Shown here in pieces: positions 8,569 through 17,702 of a stretch of DNA of 64,000 bases. Under the pieces are notes generated by a model, which did not search any database, had not been told where the DNA came from, and saw nothing but the letters and a program-made list of their open reading frames with translations. Location of the stretch: the NCBI RefSeq assembly GCF_002420705.1, contig NZ_DIIM01000003.1, positions 79,835 through 143,834 on the forward strand. The letters are read 5' to 3'. Every line of letters starts with the position of its first letter. Within the stretch, counting starts at the first letter, position 1. The stretch is from Sphingobacterium sp. UBA5670 (GTDB taxonomy: Bacteria; Bacteroidota; Bacteroidia; Sphingobacteriales; Sphingobacteriaceae). Both the position numbers and the translations under genes were made by a program.

Positions 8569-9001
8569 ACTGCAGCCCGCCATGCGACTACATAGCAGTT
8601 GATTTTTTAAATTTATGCGGGTAAAGCTCCGTTATATTTTGTGGCTTATTGATGCTATATTCATTAGCGTATGTTTTAACCACTGAAATAGCTTCCACCT
8701 AATGCTTCTTGATCATAGCAGGTGATAACTTTTCTTTTTTGGCTTTCGCTCAATTCTATAAAGATCCGGCATCACCAGTAGCCCTTTTTGGCTCTTCTCA
8801 CATATCTCTGAATACATTCCAGTGTCTTTCCATTGCATACATCATAATTCAATCTTGCGTATTCACTCCCGAAAAATCATCATCTTCGGTAAAAGAGGAT
8901 TTTTTGTTAAGACTCAGTACCCTAAATAAAAAGCCACTCCCTTCCGGAAATGGCTTAAAACAAAATTATTTATAAACTTTAAAAGTAAAAAAAATACTTG
9001 A
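8569..9001. other. Gap with a degenerate coding relic
   Basis: No intact gene. On the minus strand two different frames give protein-like but stop-interrupted stretches (for example a Tyr/Lys/Arg-rich piece about 8770-8870 and one ending ...YPHKFKKSTAM at about 8590-8700). This looks like a decayed gene, perhaps of a recombinase or transposase, but I could not assign a family. The plus-strand ORF 8709-8975 has no protein-like character. Confidence 0.35.
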
Positions 9002-9922
9002 TTACAGTTTTTCGATTTCTTCGATAGAAAGTCCTGTGCCTTTAGCAATATCAGCAATAGGTAAACCCATTTTCTTAAACTCCATTGCAATGGCAATGGC
9101 CTCTTCACGCTTACCTTCAATCTTACCTTTCTGAATTCCTTTTTGAATTCCTTTCTTTTCAGCTTTATCTAATAAATATTCTTGAGTGCCCATAGTATCG
9201 CTCCTTCCTATTTTTGTTTCTATTTCTTTTTCAAATATACCCAAAACTTCCTCGTTATCAAAACTTACATAGTAAGTTAGGAAATCATATAACCCTTGTC
9301 GCGTATCCTTATCCATCTCCCGGTTTATCATTTCATCATAAAGATCGTGCTTGATCGCTTTCAGACCTTCGTCGCTTATTTTCTTGTTCTTAATAGCCAA
9401 AAGAGCGGTAAGAACAATCACAGAAAATGGATTCTCATTTGATCGCAATACCGACTCTTCCTGATCCATGATCTTGTAACTGTTAAAATCATAGCGCAAT
9501 GACGTACCCATAAATTCTTGCCTATATACCTCCGGCCGATAGCTTCCATTTTCATCGGCCAGAATAGCTATAGCCGTAATAGGAACTTTATAACGATCCC
9601 ATATACGGTAGAAATAGCGGAACATGCGCTCGGCTAAATCACCATTTCCTTTGCTGCTCTGAATCTCCACATGGCACAGCACAAACTGTTCGCTCCCATC
9701 CTTTAAAAAGACTTTGACAAGCTTATCGACATAACGAATTCCCTTACTGTTACTTTCCGGAGGAAATAATTGCTCAAATTCTTTGTCAAGATAATCAAAG
9801 GGTCTGCTCAAGTCAAAAACAGCATCTGCCTCATGAAAAATAAATCGTAAAAAATGCGAAAATGTTTGCTCCAAAATAGACTTCCACAAGGGATCATCTA
9901 CGCGCCTTCTTTTTGGACTCAT
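9002..9922 (-). CDS. Rpn-family PD-(D/E)XK nuclease (recombination-promoting nuclease/putative transposase)
   Basis: 306 residues. N-terminal PD-(D/E)XK fold: an acidic residue in a YVDKLVKVF context about residue 66, then a core strand with the CHVEIQSSK motif (E-x-Q/K active-site signature, about residues 85-93). The middle is helical and contains 'NPFSVIVLTALLAI'. The C-terminus carries a tandem KGIQKGIQKGKIEGKREEA tract and ends in GLSIEEIEKL. Rpn proteins are DNA endonucleases that promote RecA-independent recombination; some are proposed defence or mobile elements, and their C-terminal tails are variable. A -7 box and a long perfect palindrome lie upstream. A distant relative with the same terminal residues is at 38924. 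Confidence 0.85.
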   Translation of the reverse strand: MSPKRRRVDDPLWKSILEQTFSHFLRFIFHEADAVFDLSRPFDYLDKEFEQLFPPESNSKGIRYVDKLVKVFLKDGSEQFVLCHVEIQSSKGNGDLAERMFRYFYRIWDRYKVPITAIAILADENGSYRPEVYRQEFMGTSLRYDFNSYKIMDQEESVLRSNENPFSVIVLTALLAIKNKKISDEGLKAIKHDLYDEMINREMDKDTRQGLYDFLTYYVSFDNEEVLGIFEKEIETKIGRSDTMGTQEYLLDKAEKKGIQKGIQKGKIEGKREEAIAIAMEFKKMGLPIADIAKGTGLSIEEIEKL

Positions 9923-9948
9923 AATTATTTATCAACTGGTTAACAACA

Positions 9949-9956
9949 CAAAGATA
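9949..9956 (-). promoter_or_regulatory. -7 box (TATCTTTG) of the first Rpn gene
   Basis: CAAAGATA on the plus strand reads TATCTTTG on the minus strand, an exact TAnnTTTG. It lies 27 bases before the ATG at 9922. A canonical -33 TTTG at the right distance is missing; the palindrome at 9966-10002 occupies that position. Confidence 0.5.
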
Positions 9957-9965
9957 GGAAATACC

Positions 9966-10002
9966 CAAACTAAAATACTAATTTAATTAGTATTTTAGTT
10001 TG
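9966..10002. repeat. Perfect 17-bp inverted repeat upstream of the Rpn gene
   Basis: Arms 9966-9982 (CAAACTAAAATACTAAT) and 9986-10002 are exact reverse complements around a 3-base TTA loop. It sits where the -33 element would be, so it may be an operator or cruciform target; alternatively it is a bidirectional terminator between the convergently spaced genes, although it lacks a G+C core. Confidence 0.75.
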
Positions 10003-10030
10003 AAAAGTAATGTTATTATTGTAGACCAAA

Positions 10031-11641
10031 TTAGTTGATCCCTTGCATCTCTTGATACGTAAACAGCTGTGGATAATTTTTTGGAAGTTCAGTTGTCAGA
10101 TTATGCATTTGAAAATTATCACTTCTAATTCTACCATCAGGATCCATCAGTACATACCTCGGAATTCCGTTAAATTTAAATAATTCACGTAAAGCCCTAT
10201 ATTCATCGGCAGAAACCCGATAGGATTCAAACATGCTATTTTTAACAATATAATCTTCATAAAACGCCATATCTGGAGTTCCCTCGATATCTGTTACAAA
10301 AACAAACACCAAATTCGGATTATCTTTGAGTTTTAAGCGTTTCCCTTGCGACGATTCAATACCGGAGCGGCAGGGGCCGCACCACTGCGCCCAAAAGTCC
10401 ACAACAACGACTTTACCTAGGTACTTATCTGTTATCTTTTTAAAAATGGTCGCAGCAGCAGTATGGGGTAGCAAATAGCCGTTTTTGGATTTCTTCACAC
10501 GCTCGGCCAGTTGGAGCGCTTCATACCTTAAATCTCTATTTTTTAACACGGCCAATAATTGTTCTGTGGTTTTTGTTATCCCTGCCGTATCAGACGCACC
10601 ATTTAATGCAGACTGCAAGGTGCGCAATTTCGCAACTTCAGAAACCAGCGTATTAGCTATTGCTGGGTTAGACTTTCGATTTGCCGAATCCAATACCAAA
10701 TATAAACTCCCTTTACGTTGACTATTTAAGGCATCATAATAGGCATCACGGCTAAATAAAGTCGAATACTCGAATCGGTTGATAAAGGTTGAAAATTCAT
10801 CCTGTACCAAAATAGCCGGATCATTTAGGTCTAAGCGAGCTATAAAATTAAAATAATCATCGGGCAGCGGTTCTTTTAGAAAGGCATTTGTAGGATTATT
10901 TCTTAGGTATTGCTCTCGATACATCTGAAGATCCATCAATTGCACTGCATACATGAGCGCAACTTGCGTATGGACCAGATTTTTTACTTTTGCTGAAAAA
11001 TCTAATTTCTTTAACCGTCTGTTTACTTCATTTTGCACCGAATCCCAGGCTGTCAAGATTTGCCTCTTTATTGCTGAAATTGGTTGCGCTTTCAAATGGC
11101 TTTCCGTGCTCTGATAAAGCACAGGTACATTTTTCTTCCAATCAAAGCCGCTGAACTGCTGATTCTCGGCAGCAAGAGGGCCTTCAAAACCTATTAACAC
11201 CAAATTTTGATCTGCTGCAACTCTTAATCGCAACGCGAGCGTCTGCCCCGGTTCGATATAAAATTTAAAACGGTTATTTTTAAAAATAATATAGCTAATT
11301 TTCGGGTGCGTGGCCAAATAGCTCGCCTCAAAACGGCCATCAGGATAAACCTGTACGGTAGTCGGATAATCTTCACGGGTCAGCTCATTACTGCTATAAA
11401 TAATACCACTTGTAAATTCTAATGCAGGGCTATAATCTTCGATAAATCCAATTAGACGTACCGTATCAAATTGGAAAAAATTGTTTTTATACGACACTAG
11501 ATTTTTTTTCACTTTAGCATTCGCCAGCTTTTGCTTTACCCAGTCATTTGGATCAATTTTAATCGGTTTTTCAGCTGATGATTGTGCTGTAGAAATTGAT
11601 AAAAGGAAGAAATAAAAAAAGGAAAGTAATGAGAACTTCAT
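10031..11641 (-). CDS. TlpA-like thioredoxin-fold protein with a long N-terminal region
   Basis: Exported thiol-disulfide protein. From ATG 11641 (536 residues) it starts with a clear signal peptide (MKFSLLSFFYFFLLSISTAQ); the frame is open 33 bases further to 11674 (MINFMETNSLF), which would weaken the signal. The first ~380 residues form a beta-rich then helical domain as in Bacteroidota 'DUF4369/AhpC-TSA' proteins. The C-terminal ~140 residues are the thioredoxin fold with WAQWCGPC (CxxC) and the cis-Pro loop GIPRYVLMD. It is likely to reduce periplasmic disulfides or act in peptide/redox homeostasis next to surface assembly. Monocistronic. The partner is unknown. Confidence 0.85.
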   Translation of the reverse strand: MKFSLLSFFYFFLLSISTAQSSAEKPIKIDPNDWVKQKLANAKVKKNLVSYKNNFFQFDTVRLIGFIEDYSPALEFTSGIIYSSNELTREDYPTTVQVYPDGRFEASYLATHPKISYIIFKNNRFKFYIEPGQTLALRLRVAADQNLVLIGFEGPLAAENQQFSGFDWKKNVPVLYQSTESHLKAQPISAIKRQILTAWDSVQNEVNRRLKKLDFSAKVKNLVHTQVALMYAVQLMDLQMYREQYLRNNPTNAFLKEPLPDDYFNFIARLDLNDPAILVQDEFSTFINRFEYSTLFSRDAYYDALNSQRKGSLYLVLDSANRKSNPAIANTLVSEVAKLRTLQSALNGASDTAGITKTTEQLLAVLKNRDLRYEALQLAERVKKSKNGYLLPHTAAATIFKKITDKYLGKVVVVDFWAQWCGPCRSGIESSQGKRLKLKDNPNLVFVFVTDIEGTPDMAFYEDYIVKNSMFESYRVSADEYRALRELFKFNGIPRYVLMDPDGRIRSDNFQMHNLTTELPKNYPQLFTYQEMQGIN

Positions 11642-11674
11642 AAATAAGCTATTGGTTTCCATGAAATTAATCAT

Positions 11675-12029
11675 TTATTTAGACAACAACGAATAAAATG
11701 ATTTGTAATTGAAATTTACTATATCATAGTAATAAACCAATTTTTGAATAAATACAATAGACTTATTATTTGCACGCAATAGTACAAACCCATTAGGAAA
11801 TCTTTTTGAGCAGTTCCATATAATATGCCGGCTTTATATTGGTACTGAAGGAACACGCTTCGAATGGACAGTCAAAGGAAATGAACGCACTTATCCGACT
11901 TCAACAGATACAGCGATCATTTATATCAGCAAACGCCCTATCAGCAGGCAATAATTAAAACGGTCTTGGGGAATCGTTTTTCAGCCAATTCCACGATTTT
12001 TTGTATATTAACAGCCAAGAAATTTTTAA
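11675..12029 (+). other. Gap with an ATG-less open frame, probable 3' gene remnant
   Basis: A frame of 68 codons (11748-11954, plus strand) runs from a TGA to TAA without ATG, GTG or TTG near its beginning. Its second half reads like real protein (YIGTEGTRFEWTVKGNERTY, then TAIIYISKRPISRQ). I do not recognise the family; it is most simply the C-terminal remnant of a deleted gene. Nothing else is seen in this stretch. Confidence 0.35.
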
Positions 12030-12356
12030 ATGAAAACATTAGGAGGAAAAATTAAGTTACTGAGACTCCAAAAAGGCTGGAGCCAAAAAGATGTTGCAAA
12101 GCGCCTGGAAATATCAATCCCTGCATTTTCTAAAATTGAAATAGGGATAACAGATATAAATTTCTCTCGATTAAACCAAATCGCAGAGCTATTTAATTTG
12201 CCTACCGTGCAGCTGTTAGCAGATGAGTCAGATGAAATTAAAGACTATGCAAAAGAGGTAAACGCAATTACCAAAAAATTACGCCAACGTGAGGAGGAAA
12301 TTATCGACCTTCAGAAAAAGGTCATCCAACTGTATGAGCAATTATACCAAAATTGA
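12030..12356 (+). CDS. XRE-family helix-turn-helix regulator with C-terminal coiled coil
   Basis: 108 residues. The N-terminal HTH_3 domain (residues 3-60) shows the standard pattern GGKIKLLRLQKGWSQKDVAK, then ISIPAFSKIEIG and a final hydrophobic helix. Residues 70-108 form a charged heptad-like coiled coil (KEVNAITKKLRQREEEIIDL), a form common in Bacteroidota and probably for dimerisation. It is a DNA-binding repressor or activator of unknown target. It is the only gene on its strand between relics and the first SusC operon 280 bases downstream, so control of that operon is possible but unproven. Confidence 0.85.
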   Translation: MKTLGGKIKLLRLQKGWSQKDVAKRLEISIPAFSKIEIGITDINFSRLNQIAELFNLPTVQLLADESDEIKDYAKEVNAITKKLRQREEEIIDLQKKVIQLYEQLYQN

Positions 12357-12634
12357 ATCTAGCACCGAATAGCATTCTAACATCATACCTACCCTATCAG
12401 TTAAGGCATTTATCGATCTCTCCTCAACTTTTTAACCTCCTCGGCCAACAGTTCAGGACAGTTGATTAAAAGCTTATCCCTATTATTACCTAACAAACCT
12501 GTTACATAACAATTCTTGCAATTATATCATCCGCTCTAAAAAAGAGGATGATGGGCTTATGTTAGGGTTTGTACAATAACCAATTAATCTGCCGTCATAC
12601 GGCTTTTTAAAACCTATTATAAACAAGTTAACTT

Positions 12635-15600
12635 ATGAATTATCAATTTTTTACAAAATCTTTGCGAAAGCGGAGTATCAGGCTTCTTTACCCGCTGCTT
12701 GTGCTATCGCCTGCGCCTGTTTTTGCTTTGCCCGCAACGAATGCTCCACTTTTACTTTCCACCAAATTTGCCGGTGTCACAGGCCGCGTACTTGATCAAG
12801 ATGGCAAGCCTGTCCACGGCGCCACCATCCTGATCAAAGGCAGCAAAGCTGGTGTTAAGACGGGAGAAGATGGGGTATTCCATATCAATCTCCCGGCCGA
12901 CAATCCCGTTATCATTGTGAGCTATGTAGGCTACAAAGTACAGGAAATCGACATGACGGGCAAAACAAGTATAACAATCCGCCTCGAATCCAACACGAGC
13001 ATCGACGAGGTTGTTGTTGTCGGATACGGAACAAAAAAGCGACGTGAAGTCCTGGGAGCTGTAGCCTCTGTTGACCCCAAGGAGATCCAAGATATCCCTG
13101 CAGCCAACATTGCGGCAGCCTTACGTGACCGCGTAGCCGGATTGGGTGTAAGTGAATCTTCGGGTAGGCCTGGCGCAGCAGTTACCCTCAATGTCCGAAA
13201 TGCTTTTGCCTCCGACCAGGCCAAATTGCAGGGTGTGACGAATGAACCTCTTTATGTCATTGACGGGATTATTTCGTCGGCCGATGTCTTTGAGAACCTG
13301 GATGCCTCCATGGTAGAAAATATTTCGATCCTTAAAGATGCCTCCGCAGCTATCTACGGTGCTTCGGGTGCAAAAGGGGTTATCTTGGTGACCACCAAGA
13401 GAGGACAGGTCGGAAAGACACAGCTGAGTTACAACGGTTACCTCGGTATTTCGGACGCCACCGTAAAGCCCAAAATGCTTTCGGCTTATCAACATGCCAA
13501 ATTATTGAACGAAACCTTTGCGCTCAATAATGCACAACCCAATCTTTTCTTTTCTGATGAAGACCTCGCTTACTTAAAAACCAACCCCTATAAAAGCTGG
13601 TATGATGAACTCTGGAAATCTTCCAAAATGGAACGTCATAACCTGTCCATCTCTGGCGGAAGTGAAAAGATCACCTTCTTTGCCGGAGGAAGCTACCAAA
13701 AAGAAGATGGCAATTATGCTGGTATGAACCAACAGAAGTATTCTTTTCGATCTGGTTTCAACACCGAAATCATCGAAGGTCTGAAAGCTGACGTGGCTTT
13801 TAATGTCAACAATACAAAGACCAACAGCCAAAATAGTCTATCGGACGATCGTGATCAAAATTTCTACCAGACCCTGATCACAACACCGCAGTGGATACCT
13901 ATTCAAATCGATGGTATGCCGGTCAACTTCTCGAATATCAGCGCCAATAGTGGCACCAATCCCCTGGCGATCATAAATTCGGGTTATTATCAAAAACAAA
14001 ATAACTCAAACTATAGCATCAATGCTTCCCTCAACTATGCACCTAAAGCGTTAAAAGGATTTAATGCCCGCCTACAAATCTCGCATTCGGGCACCTCCTC
14101 CAGCGCACAGGAATACAAACCAGCCTACAATGTCTATGACTTTGTGCGCTGGGGCAATAATAATAAGCTCTATACCAATGAGGTTGCCAGTGTCACTAGC
14201 ATGGCAGCAAGTAATACCAAAATCTCCCCTACGTTAGGTAAAGGGAATAGCTATCAAGGAAATATCGTATTACAGTACAGCAATACCTTTGGTAAGCACA
14301 ACCTTGATGTGATGGCCGGAGCCGAGCAGTCAGCCAGCAATGCTGAAAACTTAGCGGTCTATTGGACCAACCAACAATTGCTGAACCTCGATGAATACTG
14401 GGCGTTTGATCAGTCCTCGTTTACCAACGGTGGGCGCAGCATCATGGAATCGGTTAAACGCTCCTTCTTCAGCCGCTTAAACTACGACTATAAGAAAAAG
14501 TATCTCCTGGAAGTTATTACCCGCGTCGATGCCTCTTCCAATTTTGCGAAAGGCAATATCTGGGGGGTATTCCCAACAGTGGCGACAGGCTGGGTCGTCA
14601 GTGATGAAAATTTCTTCAAAGACCTCAATTATATCAGCTACCTAAAACTCCGGGCCAACTATGGACTCGTCGGGGAAGACCGCGTTTCAGCACGCCTTTG
14701 GCAAGATCGCTTTAGTGTCGACCTGGTCAATACGGGCTACCTGTACGGCGAAACTCCTGTTGCATCCCTCAACCCCACCATTATTGCCAACCCAGACATC
14801 TCCTGGGAGAAACACCGTACCTTTAACTTTGGTGTAGAATCACGCTGGTTTGACAATAAGCTCAGTTTTGGATTTGAATACTATTTCCGCGATTCGTACG
14901 ATGTATTTGACAAAGGCAACGACGAAAACTTCCCGATGTATGCGGGGTTTAAGGCTCCGGTGGTCAACTACCAGAAGCGAAAAGGCTGGGGTACCGAATT
15001 TTCCCTGGGTTACCAAAATACCTTTTCCAATGGGCTAAAACTTTCTACCAACATGAACTTTGGCTATTCGGCAAGCTATACGACCCAAATGTACTTTAAC
15101 AAATTCCAACTCTATGATTTCTCCTATCCCGACTGGAAGGTAGAAATGGGAACGGATTCCCGTAAATACAATAGCGGAAATTATGGCCTGATCTATGTCG
15201 ATATGTTGCGTACGCAACAAGATGTCGATAATTTCCTCGCCAAGAATCCCAACTATACCATCGATGGCAAGGTGCCACAGGTCGGCTGGACCGTCTATGA
15301 AGACACCAACGGGGACGGCAAAATCACAGAAAAGGATCTAACAACCATGTTTGATAATACCGCGCCGGTTTTTTCAACGGGAATCACGGTCGGATTGGCC
15401 TATAAATCGTTCTCCTTAAACACCAATTTCAGGGCGGTATTCGGCGGCAAAGCATTCTACGAGTCACAGGCCATGACAGCGCCCACAGAGACCGTCAACG
15501 TGCCCGATTTCTGGGAAGACCATTGGTCATTGGAAAATCCGAACGGGAAATTTCCTCGTTATGATGATGCTGCAATGATGAGAAAATGGAACTCTACCTT

Positions 15601-15829
15601 TTGGGCCAAAGATGGTACCACCATACGCATCAACAATATGGTCTTCAACTGGAGCGTGCCCAAAACCTTTACGGATCGAATTAATGTACGATCGCTCAAG
15701 CTAATGCTAGCTGGCAATAATTTATGGACGATTGTCGCTCCGTTTAAACACCGTGATCCTTATTCGTCCTCTTTGTATAATTATCCAACAATCCGTACCA
15801 TTTCCTTTGGTTTAAACTTTGGAATCTAA
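12635..15829 (+). CDS. SusC/RagA-family TonB-linked outer-membrane transporter (operon 1)
   Basis: 1064 residues. Signal peptide about 1-32, carboxypeptidase-regulatory-like domain (residues ~47-120: VTGRVLDQDGKPVHGATILI), the SusC hallmark VDEVVVVGYGT-like sequence at about 125-133, plug domain with PLYVIDGII and the ILKDASAAIYGASGAKGVILVTTK signature (begins about residue 232), then the 22-strand barrel ending ISFGLNFGI. It forms the energised pore under the SusD lid and imports an oligomeric nutrient, substrate unknown. No STN domain, so not directly sigma/FecR signalled. It is followed after 11 bases by its SusD. No glycoside hydrolase or peptidase is in the operon. Confidence 0.95.
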   Translation: MNYQFFTKSLRKRSIRLLYPLLVLSPAPVFALPATNAPLLLSTKFAGVTGRVLDQDGKPVHGATILIKGSKAGVKTGEDGVFHINLPADNPVIIVSYVGYKVQEIDMTGKTSITIRLESNTSIDEVVVVGYGTKKRREVLGAVASVDPKEIQDIPAANIAAALRDRVAGLGVSESSGRPGAAVTLNVRNAFASDQAKLQGVTNEPLYVIDGIISSADVFENLDASMVENISILKDASAAIYGASGAKGVILVTTKRGQVGKTQLSYNGYLGISDATVKPKMLSAYQHAKLLNETFALNNAQPNLFFSDEDLAYLKTNPYKSWYDELWKSSKMERHNLSISGGSEKITFFAGGSYQKEDGNYAGMNQQKYSFRSGFNTEIIEGLKADVAFNVNNTKTNSQNSLSDDRDQNFYQTLITTPQWIPIQIDGMPVNFSNISANSGTNPLAIINSGYYQKQNNSNYSINASLNYAPKALKGFNARLQISHSGTSSSAQEYKPAYNVYDFVRWGNNNKLYTNEVASVTSMAASNTKISPTLGKGNSYQGNIVLQYSNTFGKHNLDVMAGAEQSASNAENLAVYWTNQQLLNLDEYWAFDQSSFTNGGRSIMESVKRSFFSRLNYDYKKKYLLEVITRVDASSNFAKGNIWGVFPTVATGWVVSDENFFKDLNYISYLKLRANYGLVGEDRVSARLWQDRFSVDLVNTGYLYGETPVASLNPTIIANPDISWEKHRTFNFGVESRWFDNKLSFGFEYYFRDSYDVFDKGNDENFPMYAGFKAPVVNYQKRKGWGTEFSLGYQNTFSNGLKLSTNMNFGYSASYTTQMYFNKFQLYDFSYPDWKVEMGTDSRKYNSGNYGLIYVDMLRTQQDVDNFLAKNPNYTIDGKVPQVGWTVYEDTNGDGKITEKDLTTMFDNTAPVFSTGITVGLAYKSFSLNTNFRAVFGGKAFYESQAMTAPTETVNVPDFWEDHWSLENPNGKFPRYDDAAMMRKWNSTFWAKDGTTIRINNMVFNWSVPKTFTDRINVRSLKLMLAGNNLWTIVAPFKHRDPYSSSLYNYPTIRTISFGLNFGI

Positions 15830-15840
15830 TCGCACAGCAC

Positions 15841-17700
15841 ATGAAAAGACATTTTTCCTATATCATAGCCTTATTAATGGCATCAAGCACAGCCCTAATA
15901 ACCCAGAGCTGTAAAGACGATTTTTTTGAACTGGTAGACCATGGCGGCCTGGATGCCCGTATATGGGACAACGAAGGTGCCATAGAATACTATCTGGCCG
16001 GCACCTATAGCATGATTATGCCTGGCCATCCGCATGAGATCACGACCAACGATATGCAAATGCACTATGCCAGTGACGAAAATTACTTCTCGGGCACCAA
16101 CAGCCCCAGTAAAAAAGTATTGGGCTTAAGTGGCGAAATCGGCCTCAACGACGTCAAATACATCGCCACCAAATATCAGGGAACCAATGTCGGTGACAAC
16201 CGTTACTTTGACATTGCCCGCTGCAACAATGCCATCGCTTATATTCCGACGGGAACCCTATCTACTGAATCAAAAAAGAAATTTTTAGGCCAATTTTATG
16301 CCCTACGTGCGATGGTATATTTTGAGCTCACCAGACTTTACGGTGGCGTACCCCTTGTGCTTGAACCTCAAAATCCTGATAAGCTGGAATTAAGCGGGCG
16401 GGCATCTGCCAAAGCCTGCTTTACACAGATCGTTAGCGACCTTGATTCTGCAATGGTTAATTTAGATGGTGTAAGCTGGGACGATGCGACAGGACGGGGC
16501 AAAATCAACAAAGCCGCCGCGGCCTCCTTAAAAGCCAAAGCCCTGCTATATTGGGCCAGCCCACAGTTTAATCCAACGGACAATGCGGCACATCCTTATG
16601 AAGCCCAACGCTGGCAGACAGCATTCCAAGCTAGCAAAGAAGCCTATGATATCTGTCAAGCCGCAGGCCGGGCATTAATCCCCAACTATAGCGAAATCTT
16701 TCTAAAAGAAGGTACAGCCAACACCGAAGCTGTCGTGCTGCGATCCTATTCTTCTATTTCTGAAAAGCGCTATACCCGCGTCGAGCAATATTCCAGACCC
16801 GCGTCAGAAGGGGGTTCCCCGCAGGATTATTATGTGGCCACCACCAAATTGCTGGATGCCTACCGCATGAAAGATGGGACCCTGGCAGATGGTAACAATA
16901 CCAACTATGATGCCGCTTTATTCTGGAAAAATAGAGATCCCCGTTTCGCAAATACCATTGTATACAATGGAGCTGTATGGCCTTTAAGTGGAATCGAAGG
17001 ACGTAAACAATGGAATTATACCAATGCCACCAATGAAACATCCATTAAGTCATTCTATTGCAAAAAATTTGTCAATCCCGCCCTCTCGAAATCTGCTGTA
17101 GCGGTGGCCAATGATTTGGGCGGTAACGGTATGGACTGGATTGAAATCCGTTTTGCCGAAGTCATAATGGACTATGCCGAATCGGCAAATGAAACCGGCA
17201 ACTTGTCTTTCGCCAAGGAGCTTGTCCGCAGCATCCGCAAGCGCGCCGGTATTGAACAGGGAGCCTATGACTACGGATTAGCACTGGCATCCAACAAGGA
17301 GCAAATGCGCGACCTGATCCTCAACGAAAGACAGATCGAATTTGCCTTCGAAGGGAAGCGCTATCACGATCTCCGCCGGACGCGTCGCATGCATACCCTG
17401 GAGGGAACGATCCAGACGTATCTATTCGAAACAAAATCCGATGCCTTAAAGAAAATATTGGAATCAAAGAATGCTGCCGGCATTATGCACCGCGAAAGCT
17501 TAGACATGAACAATAGAGATACGGTATTGAATTATTTCAAGTATCCCTACAACCTACGCGCAGAAAGTGCTAATGGTGCTTTTGCTTTCCGCGATTATTA
17601 CTATTTCTATCCACTACCCAACACCTTTATGAACTCTTCGCCATTGCTGGAACAAACAATCGGCTATGAAGGGGGTACATTTGATCCATTAAACGACTAA
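15841..17700 (+). CDS. RagB/SusD-family nutrient-binding outer-membrane lipoprotein (operon 1)
   Basis: 619 residues. Lipoprotein signal ending TQSC (Cys about residue 24). The TPR-like helical core includes the typical FYALRAMVYFELTRLYGGVPLV stretch in two parts (FYALRAMVYFELTR; LYGGVPLVLE) and the C-terminal RagB motif LILNERQIEFAFEGKRYHDLRR. It caps the SusC barrel encoded just upstream and binds the substrate at the cell surface. At 619 residues it is longer than most SusD proteins (about 500-550). It ends two bases before the following lipoprotein gene, so the three genes are one operon. Confidence 0.95.
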   Translation: MKRHFSYIIALLMASSTALITQSCKDDFFELVDHGGLDARIWDNEGAIEYYLAGTYSMIMPGHPHEITTNDMQMHYASDENYFSGTNSPSKKVLGLSGEIGLNDVKYIATKYQGTNVGDNRYFDIARCNNAIAYIPTGTLSTESKKKFLGQFYALRAMVYFELTRLYGGVPLVLEPQNPDKLELSGRASAKACFTQIVSDLDSAMVNLDGVSWDDATGRGKINKAAAASLKAKALLYWASPQFNPTDNAAHPYEAQRWQTAFQASKEAYDICQAAGRALIPNYSEIFLKEGTANTEAVVLRSYSSISEKRYTRVEQYSRPASEGGSPQDYYVATTKLLDAYRMKDGTLADGNNTNYDAALFWKNRDPRFANTIVYNGAVWPLSGIEGRKQWNYTNATNETSIKSFYCKKFVNPALSKSAVAVANDLGGNGMDWIEIRFAEVIMDYAESANETGNLSFAKELVRSIRKRAGIEQGAYDYGLALASNKEQMRDLILNERQIEFAFEGKRYHDLRRTRRMHTLEGTIQTYLFETKSDALKKILESKNAAGIMHRESLDMNNRDTVLNYFKYPYNLRAESANGAFAFRDYYYFYPLPNTFMNSSPLLEQTIGYEGGTFDPLND

Positions 17701-17702
17701 TT

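Noticed and set aside
12752..13495. Minus-strand ORFs inside SusC of operon 1
   Set aside because: They overlap the SusC reading frame, which has all family motifs, and their translations show no protein-like features. They are shadows.
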